Shown: positions 59,259 through 64,000 of the stretch, piece by piece
How the letters are laid out: each line of letters opens with the position of its first letter
Numbering within the stretch: the first letter of the stretch is position 1
From: CAVWDU01 sp963753815
GTDB lineage: Bacteria; Pseudomonadota; Gammaproteobacteria; Pseudomonadales; Halieaceae
Direction: 5' to 3'
Assembly: GCA_963753815.1 (NCBI GenBank)
Contig: CAVWDU010000003.1
Coordinates: 1,116,001-1,180,000, forward strand
DNA: 64,000 nt
Made by a program: the position numbers and the translations under genes
The notes under the pieces: model-generated
What the model was told of the DNA's origin: nothing
Database searches by the model: none
Seen by the model: the letters and a program-made list of their open reading frames with translations, nothing else

Positions 59259-60539
59259 ATGGAAATCATCGCCGAGTACGGTTTCATATTCCTGGCCATG
59301 GCTTGCCTGTTCGGGTTTTTCATGGCCTGGGGCATTGGCGCCAACGACGTCGCCAATGCCATGGGCACGTCGGTGGGTTCCAAGGCGCTGACGATCAAGC
59401 AGGCGATCCTGATTGCCATGGTATTCGAGTTCCTCGGCGCCTACCTCGCGGGCGGGGAAGTCACCTCCACCATCCGCAAGGGCATCATCGATGCGGATAT
59501 CATGGAGAGCGAGCCCCAGTTGATGGTCTTCGGGATGCTGTCGGCGCTGCTCGCGGCCGGCACCTGGCTGCTGATTGCCAGCATCCGCGGCTGGCCCGTG
59601 TCCACGACCCACTCCATCGTCGGTTCTATCGTCGGTTTTGCCGCCGTGGGAATATCGGTTGACGCGATCTATTGGGACAAGGTGGCGAGCATCGTCGCCA
59701 GCTGGGTAGTCTCGCCGCTTCTGGCCGGCACACTGTCCTTCATTCTCTTCGTAAGTGTACGCAACCTCATCCTCGACACGGACGACCCCTTCACCCGCGC
59801 CAAGCGCTATATCCCGATCTACATGTGGATGGTCGGTTTCATGATCGCCATGGTAACGCTGCTCAAGGGGCTGAAACACATCGGGCTCGATCTCGACCTC
59901 GGTCTGGGCAGCAAGTTCGCCAACGCCCTGCCCATAGCCTTCGTGGCCGGGTTGCTCGTGGCGGGTCTCGGCGCCCTGCTGCTGCGCAGGATCGATGACG
60001 TCGAGGTCGAGGGAGACCGGTTCGCCAGCGTCGAACGTGTGTTCGCGGTGCTGATGGTATTCACTGCCTGCTCCATGGCCTTCGCCCACGGCTCCAATGA
60101 CGTCGCCAACGCAGTGGGACCGCTGGCGGCAGTGGCGAGCACAGTGCAGTCCGGCGGCCAGATCGCAGCCAAGTCCGCGATGCCCTGGTGGATTTTACTG
60201 GTCGGTGCAGCCGGCATCGTTGTCGGGCTGGCAACCTACGGCTGGCGGGTGATCACGACCGTCGGCAAAAAGATCACCGAGCTCACCCCCAGTCGCGGGT
60301 TTGCGGCAGAGCTGGGTGCGGCCGGAACGGTGGTCATCGCCTCCGCCACCGGTCTGCCCATTTCCACCACTCACACCCTGGTCGGCGCGGTACTGGGAGT
60401 GGGTTTCGCGCGGGGCATCGGCGCAATCAATCTCGGGACCGTCGGCGCGATTTTCGCGTCCTGGCTGATTACCTTGCCTGCCGGCGCGGGACTCGCCGTG
60501 ATTTTCTTCTTCATTTTCAGGGCCATTTTCGTGGTTTGA
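59259..60539 (+). CDS. Inorganic phosphate transporter (Pit family)
   Basis: Inner-membrane phosphate:cation symporter of 426 residues with about ten membrane helices. The two PD001131-type repeats are clear: FMAWGIGANDVANAMGTSVG near the N-terminus and FAHGSNDVANAVGPLAAVA in the second half. The paired segments PVSTTHSIVGSIVG and PISTTHTLVGAVLG confirm the internal duplication. It follows the DUF47 gene by four bases. From memory, Pseudomonas has the same pair before argE. Confidence 0.93.
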   Translation: MEIIAEYGFIFLAMACLFGFFMAWGIGANDVANAMGTSVGSKALTIKQAILIAMVFEFLGAYLAGGEVTSTIRKGIIDADIMESEPQLMVFGMLSALLAAGTWLLIASIRGWPVSTTHSIVGSIVGFAAVGISVDAIYWDKVASIVASWVVSPLLAGTLSFILFVSVRNLILDTDDPFTRAKRYIPIYMWMVGFMIAMVTLLKGLKHIGLDLDLGLGSKFANALPIAFVAGLLVAGLGALLLRRIDDVEVEGDRFASVERVFAVLMVFTACSMAFAHGSNDVANAVGPLAAVASTVQSGGQIAAKSAMPWWILLVGAAGIVVGLATYGWRVITTVGKKITELTPSRGFAAELGAAGTVVIASATGLPISTTHTLVGAVLGVGFARGIGAINLGTVGAIFASWLITLPAGAGLAVIFFFIFRAIFVV

Positions 60540-60553
60540 GCTGGCCCGGGCCA

Positions 60554-60593
60554 CTCACCGGTATCTGCTGCGGTCGTTACCAACACCGGTGAG
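60554..60593. other. Inverted repeat after the phosphate transporter
   Basis: CTCACCGGT (60554-60562) and ACCGGTGAG (60585-60593) form a 9-bp inverted repeat with a 22-base loop, 14 bases after the pit stop. It could be a terminator or mRNA-end stabiliser; no T run follows. Confidence 0.4.
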
Positions 60594-60724
60594 CCAACCT
60601 GTCCATCTCTCTGCTGGTGCCTTGCCGGCCGGTCGGCCGCTGTCTAGACTACATGGGCCACGCCGGCGGGCCGGGCCTGCCGCCCGGCTTCCCGTTTACC
60701 CGCCATTGCGACCCAGGAGCCGGC

Positions 60725-61870
60725 ATGACCGAGCACAAACGCATCGTCGAACAGCTCGGCCAGCTGGTGGGCACCCCATCCGTCAGTTCCACCGACCCGC
60801 ACTGGGACCAGAGCAATCGCGCGGTCATCGACCTGCTGGCCGACTGGGCCGAGCACCTGGGTTTCGCGGTCGAAATCATGCCCGTGGGCAGCAGCGGTAA
60901 AGCCAACCTGATTGCCACCCTCGGCAGCGGCCCCGGCGGCCTGGTACTGGCGGGCCATACCGATACCGTCCCCTTCGACGAGGGTCGCTGGCAGAGTGAC
61001 CCGCTGACCCTCACGCCCCGCGATGACCGTTTCTACGGCCTTGGGACGACGGATATGAAGGGGTTTTTTCCCCTAGCCCTGGCGGCGGCATCCCGCCACG
61101 CGGGCGAACCGCTACAGCAGCCGCTGATCCTGCTGGCCACCGCCGACGAGGAAAGCTCGATGAGTGGGGCCAGGGCGCTGGCTGCCGCCGGCCGACCCCG
61201 CGCGAGGGCGGCCATCATCGGCGAACCGACCGGCTTGCAGCCGGTCAACATGCACAAGGGCATCATGATGCAGGGCATCAGGGTCGTGGGGCGCTCGGGC
61301 CACTCCTCCGACCCATCGCTGGGCAACAACGCCCTCGATGCCATGCACGGTGTCATCGGCGAACTGTTCAACTTCCGCCGTGAACTCGCCCGGCAGTACA
61401 GCAACGAGAAATTCGCCGTGGCCGCTCCCACGCTCAACCTGGGTTGTCTACATGGAGGCGATAACCCCAACAGGATCTGTGGCACTGCCGAGCTGCATTT
61501 CGACCTGCGCATGACCCCCAACGGCGACAATGCTGCAGTGCGTGAAGCGCTGCGGGAGCGCCTCGCCGGCATCGCCGCCGCGCTGGATATCGATATCCAG
61601 CTGCTCGACCTGATCGATCACGTGCCCCCTTTCGAACAGCCGGCCGACTGCGAGCTGATACGCACCATGGAACGACTTACCGGTCACGCATCCCGACCGG
61701 TTGGCTTCGCCACCGAAGCGCCCTTCCTGCAACAACTGGGTATGGAGACCGTGGTGATGGGCCCGGGCTCGATCGACCGGGCCCACCAGCCCGACGAGTA
61801 CCTCGAGACGAGCCAGATAGGCCCCTGTATCGAGCTGCTGGACCGGTGTATCCGCCACTATTGTCGGTGA
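60725..61870 (+). CDS. argE: Acetylornithine deacetylase
   Basis: Zinc-dependent M20 peptidase-family enzyme that removes the acetyl group of N-acetylornithine in arginine synthesis. VLAGHTDTVPFDEGRW (metal His and Asp), GLGTTDMKGFFPLAL (bridging Asp) and LLATADEESSMSGARAL (catalytic Glu pair) are present, as is IIGEPTGLQPVNMHKG. HQPDEYLE near the end gives the last ligand. At 381 residues it is full length. ATG at 60725 has AGGAG 7 bases upstream. argA lies 1.1 kb downstream, separated by an apparent insertion. Confidence 0.93.
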   Translation: MTEHKRIVEQLGQLVGTPSVSSTDPHWDQSNRAVIDLLADWAEHLGFAVEIMPVGSSGKANLIATLGSGPGGLVLAGHTDTVPFDEGRWQSDPLTLTPRDDRFYGLGTTDMKGFFPLALAAASRHAGEPLQQPLILLATADEESSMSGARALAAAGRPRARAAIIGEPTGLQPVNMHKGIMMQGIRVVGRSGHSSDPSLGNNALDAMHGVIGELFNFRRELARQYSNEKFAVAAPTLNLGCLHGGDNPNRICGTAELHFDLRMTPNGDNAAVREALRERLAGIAAALDIDIQLLDLIDHVPPFEQPADCELIRTMERLTGHASRPVGFATEAPFLQQLGMETVVMGPGSIDRAHQPDEYLETSQIGPCIELLDRCIRHYCR

Positions 61871-62544
61871 GGGCGAAGGCGGCAGGGCCTCAGGTCTCAA
61901 GCGACGTGAATTGCTCTGAGCGCTGCAGAGATCCGCTGAGCGCGATTATGAAGTGGTACGCTAATTCGTGGCCGGCAATCAACCCAGTAAAATACTTTCC
62001 AAACCGGGCTCTTCACACCCCCAGCTTGTTTGGAATATCCAGGTTGCTGTTCATAACCGAAAAGCGTTCCCGCAGGAACATCGATCATCAATTCCGCTCA
62101 GGGATGGTGCGGACTTCTTGAACCGTGTCGAGCATCACTCTTCATTTACGAGTCAGGAATGCGGACGGCCTCCGAACGATCATGGGCTAGGTACGTTGTC
62201 TAACTATAAGTTGTAGCCTTGCTCATTCGGCAGGAGAAGCGGCCTGGCAGGTACCTGCAATTTCTTCAACGAAGGCATGGGTGAACATACGCAGACTCTG
62301 TGCCAAGACTACCTTGTTGGGTTCGCTATACGAGATCTCGTCAACCGGCCGGAACCGCCCATCCTCGAAGGGTTGGTCCAGAATCCATCTGATGACCGCC
62401 TTCGCCCAGGAAGTGTCTATCGATCACTGCCATCATCTATAATGCTTTCGGCACACGAATCCCGTGAAGGGGCGAATTCGGTTTTTAAGCGGCAGTGTCT
62501 GTAAATCTACATTCTGTTTATAAAGCTGTTATAGGCCCTGATTA
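61871..62544. other. Gene-poor, AT-richer stretch between argE and argA
   Basis: These 674 bases are clearly lower in GC than the flanks and contain no convincing intact gene. The only coding-like trace is the short minus-strand open frame at 62223-62423. Together with the DUF3024 gene it looks like a horizontally acquired or decayed segment. Confidence 0.5.
62223..62423 (-). pseudogene. Possible C-terminal remnant of a lost gene
   Basis: A stop-to-stop frame of 66 residues reads IDTSWAKAVIRWILDQPFED, then FRPVDEISYSEPNKVVLAQS and ends in TCQAASPAE. The composition and codon use look like a real protein C-terminus, but no start is available and the frame is closed upstream by TGA (62426-62424). 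I cannot name the family with confidence. Confidence 0.3.
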
Positions 62545-62895
62545 ATGGCTTTCAGTGAGTTTGAATCAAAGCGCTCCGAAAAGCTCATATCAGAGTATAT
62601 CGAGAGCCGCAGACCACCGGCTCATCTCAGGTCGGAACTGGATCTCGGATATCGAGCGACGAATCAAAGCGTAGAGATTTTCGAAATACGACCAGTTTGG
62701 CGTGGAGAACCCGACGAGGTCAGGGAGCACTCGATAGCGAAAACCACTTTCATTAAAACTCGTGGTGTCTCGCGAATATACTGGCAAAGAGCAGATCTCA
62801 AATGGCACGCATACGAACCGCTACCCGAAGTAAAAGATCTTAAGGAATTCGTTGAGGCTGTGGACGCTGATCCATATGGGTGTTTCTATGGTTGA
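62545..62895 (+). CDS. DUF3024 domain protein
   Basis: Small cytosolic protein of 116 residues matching the DUF3024 family from end to end: AFSEFESKRSEKLISEYIES at the start, PAHLRSELDLGYR, VEIFEIRPVW, then KTTFIKTRGVSRIYWQRADL and KWHAYEPLPEVKDLKEFVE. Function unknown. The gene has lower GC than its neighbours and interrupts the argE-argA order, which suggests acquisition. Ribosome site is weak. Confidence 0.85.
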   Translation: MAFSEFESKRSEKLISEYIESRRPPAHLRSELDLGYRATNQSVEIFEIRPVWRGEPDEVREHSIAKTTFIKTRGVSRIYWQRADLKWHAYEPLPEVKDLKEFVEAVDADPYGCFYG

Positions 62896-62988
62896 GCAAC
62901 GGGCCGGCCGCACCAGCCCAAGGCGGACTATGCTACCGCGCCGGGTTTCGGTAACCTGATGGCCAACTGATCCCACTCTGGACTCAAC

Positions 62989-64000
62989 GTGAGCAATCCC
63001 GGCAGCGCGCCCATTCGCTGGTTCCGAAGTACCGCGCCCTACATCAACGCCCACCGCGGCAGGACCTTCGTCCTGGCCATCGCCGGCGAGGTGGTGTCGG
63101 CAGCAACCTTTGCCGGCTTGATTCACGACATTGCCCTGCTCAACAGTCTCGGCGTGCGGCTGGTAATCGTCCATGGGTCGCGGCGGCAGATCGATGAGCA
63201 ACTGAACGATGCCGGCGTCGCATCACGGTTTCACCGCTATTTGCGGGTCACCGACGGCGCGATACTGCCCCACGTCAAGGCCGCCGCGAGCGCCGTGCGC
63301 ACGCAGATCGAAGCGCAGCTCTCGATGGGACTGCCCAATTCGCCCATGCAGGGCGCGCAGATTCGTGTGTGTTCCGGCAACTATGTGACTGCCCGGCCCA
63401 TCGGCGTGGTCGATGGCGTAGACCACGAATTCACCGGCGTGGTCAGGCGAATCGACAGCGCGGGTGTTCGCCAGCAGCTGGACCACGGGACCATCGTGCT
63501 GCTTTCGCCCCTGGGTTACTCCCCCACGGGCGAGGTGTTCAATCTCGCAATGGAAGATGTCGCTGTACGCTGCGCCGCCGAACTCGAGGCCGACAAGCTC
63601 ATCCTGTTCGGCGAGGCGCAGGGGCTGTTGAATGCGCACGGCGAGCTGCTGCGCCAGGTTGCCATCGGTGACACCCACCGGATAGAGTCGACGCTGGAGG
63701 CCGACCAACGGCGCCTGCTGCACACCGCCTGTATGGCCTGCGAGGCCGGTGTACCGCGGGTTCACATTATCAGCTACCTGGAGGACGGCGCACTGCTGGA
63801 AGAGTTGTTCACCCACGATGGCAGCGGCACGCTCGTCACCATGCAGGATTACGAACGTTCGCGGCGGGCAACCATCGACGATGTGGGCGGCATACTCGAG
63901 CTGATTGAGCCGCTGGAACAGACGGGCGTGCTGGTCAAGCGCTCACGTGAACTGCTGGAAACCGAGATCGGGCGTTTCCGGCTGCTGGAGCGCGATGGGC
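62989..64000 (+). CDS. argA: Amino-acid N-acetyltransferase, 3' end cut by window
   Basis: First enzyme of arginine synthesis, acetylating glutamate with acetyl-CoA. The N-terminal amino-acid-kinase-like domain is visible: RWFRSTAPYINAHRGRTFVL, then LVIVHGSRRQIDEQLN and LLSPLGYSPTGEVFNLAMED. The GNAT domain begins near SRRATIDDVGGILELIEPLE at the window edge. About 337 of the usual 430-450 residues are present. The GTG at 62989 has only a weak ribosome site. In the family the kinase-like domain binds arginine for feedback inhibition. The gene lies downstream of argE in the same direction. Confidence 0.95.
   Translation, partial: MSNPGSAPIRWFRSTAPYINAHRGRTFVLAIAGEVVSAATFAGLIHDIALLNSLGVRLVIVHGSRRQIDEQLNDAGVASRFHRYLRVTDGAILPHVKAAASAVRTQIEAQLSMGLPNSPMQGAQIRVCSGNYVTARPIGVVDGVDHEFTGVVRRIDSAGVRQQLDHGTIVLLSPLGYSPTGEVFNLAMEDVAVRCAAELEADKLILFGEAQGLLNAHGELLRQVAIGDTHRIESTLEADQRRLLHTACMACEAGVPRVHIISYLEDGALLEELFTHDGSGTLVTMQDYERSRRATIDDVGGILELIEPLEQTGVLVKRSRELLETEIGRFRLLERDG

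Noticed and set aside
60617..60724. Upstream extension of argE
   Set aside because: The family begins at 60725, where AGGAG is well placed; the upstream codons show no conservation pattern.

Overview
The window is about 64 kb of GC-rich chromosomal DNA from a gammaproteobacterium. From memory, gene order matches the Pseudomonas-type chromosome in three blocks: parE-cpdA-yqiB facing tolC and then waaA; glnE-waaF-waaC-waaG-waaP plus a second LPS kinase; and DUF47-pit-argE-argA. Genes such as rdgC, mnmH, hldE and the anti-sigma factor nrsF fit a marine-type gammaproteobacterium. I cannot name the genus. No tRNA, rRNA, CRISPR array or complete insertion sequence was seen.

Left part (1-14660): an RND efflux permease cut by the window edge, followed by its adaptor; a small secreted protein and a cupin; a VOC-GNAT pair; and an ECF sigma factor with an NrsF-type anti-sigma factor downstream of a spondin-domain secreted protein. 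The spondin gene carries a promoter of the form GTAACC-N16-CGAA. A dense repeat patch follows (8451-8803). Next come a LON-domain protein, a truncated small gene, and the operon rdgC-mnmH-selD, in which SelD is fused to an NADH-dehydrogenase-like domain and MnmH uses the selenophosphate. gloA is divergent.

Middle part (14681-37488): a one-polypeptide Rsb-type switch (sensor, PP2C phosphatase, kinase, STAS); a glutamine amidotransferase; an eight-haem cytochrome with TPRs; a HExxH protein; the parE-cpdA-yqiB/tolC block; and waaA. Small envelope proteins and a decayed M20 amidohydrolase follow, then two genes of unknown role, an FAD oxidoreductase/aldo-keto reductase pair, hldE and a methyltransferase.

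Right part (37489-64000): mostly cell-surface polysaccharide. Two more copies of a hairpin repeat precede a three-gene operon (glycosyltransferase, methyltransferase, terpene-cyclase-fold protein). Then come the dTDP-rhamnose genes as two convergent pairs (rfbAC, rfbDB), a polytopic membrane protein with two sulfotransferases and an LPS-kinase-like protein, and the LPS core operon waaF-waaC-waaG-waaP-kinase. After that are glnE, a GspE/PilB ATPase, a DUF47-Pit phosphate module, argE, a small insertion carrying a DUF3024 gene, and the start of argA.

The most unusual signal is a family of about 110-bp hairpin elements at 8562-8674, 37541-37659 and 37735-37834. The conserved core is the same in each copy, while the outer stem and one inner stem differ between copies and stay self-complementary within each copy. 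Both loci also carry short GGTGCGGCCGGC-type repeats.
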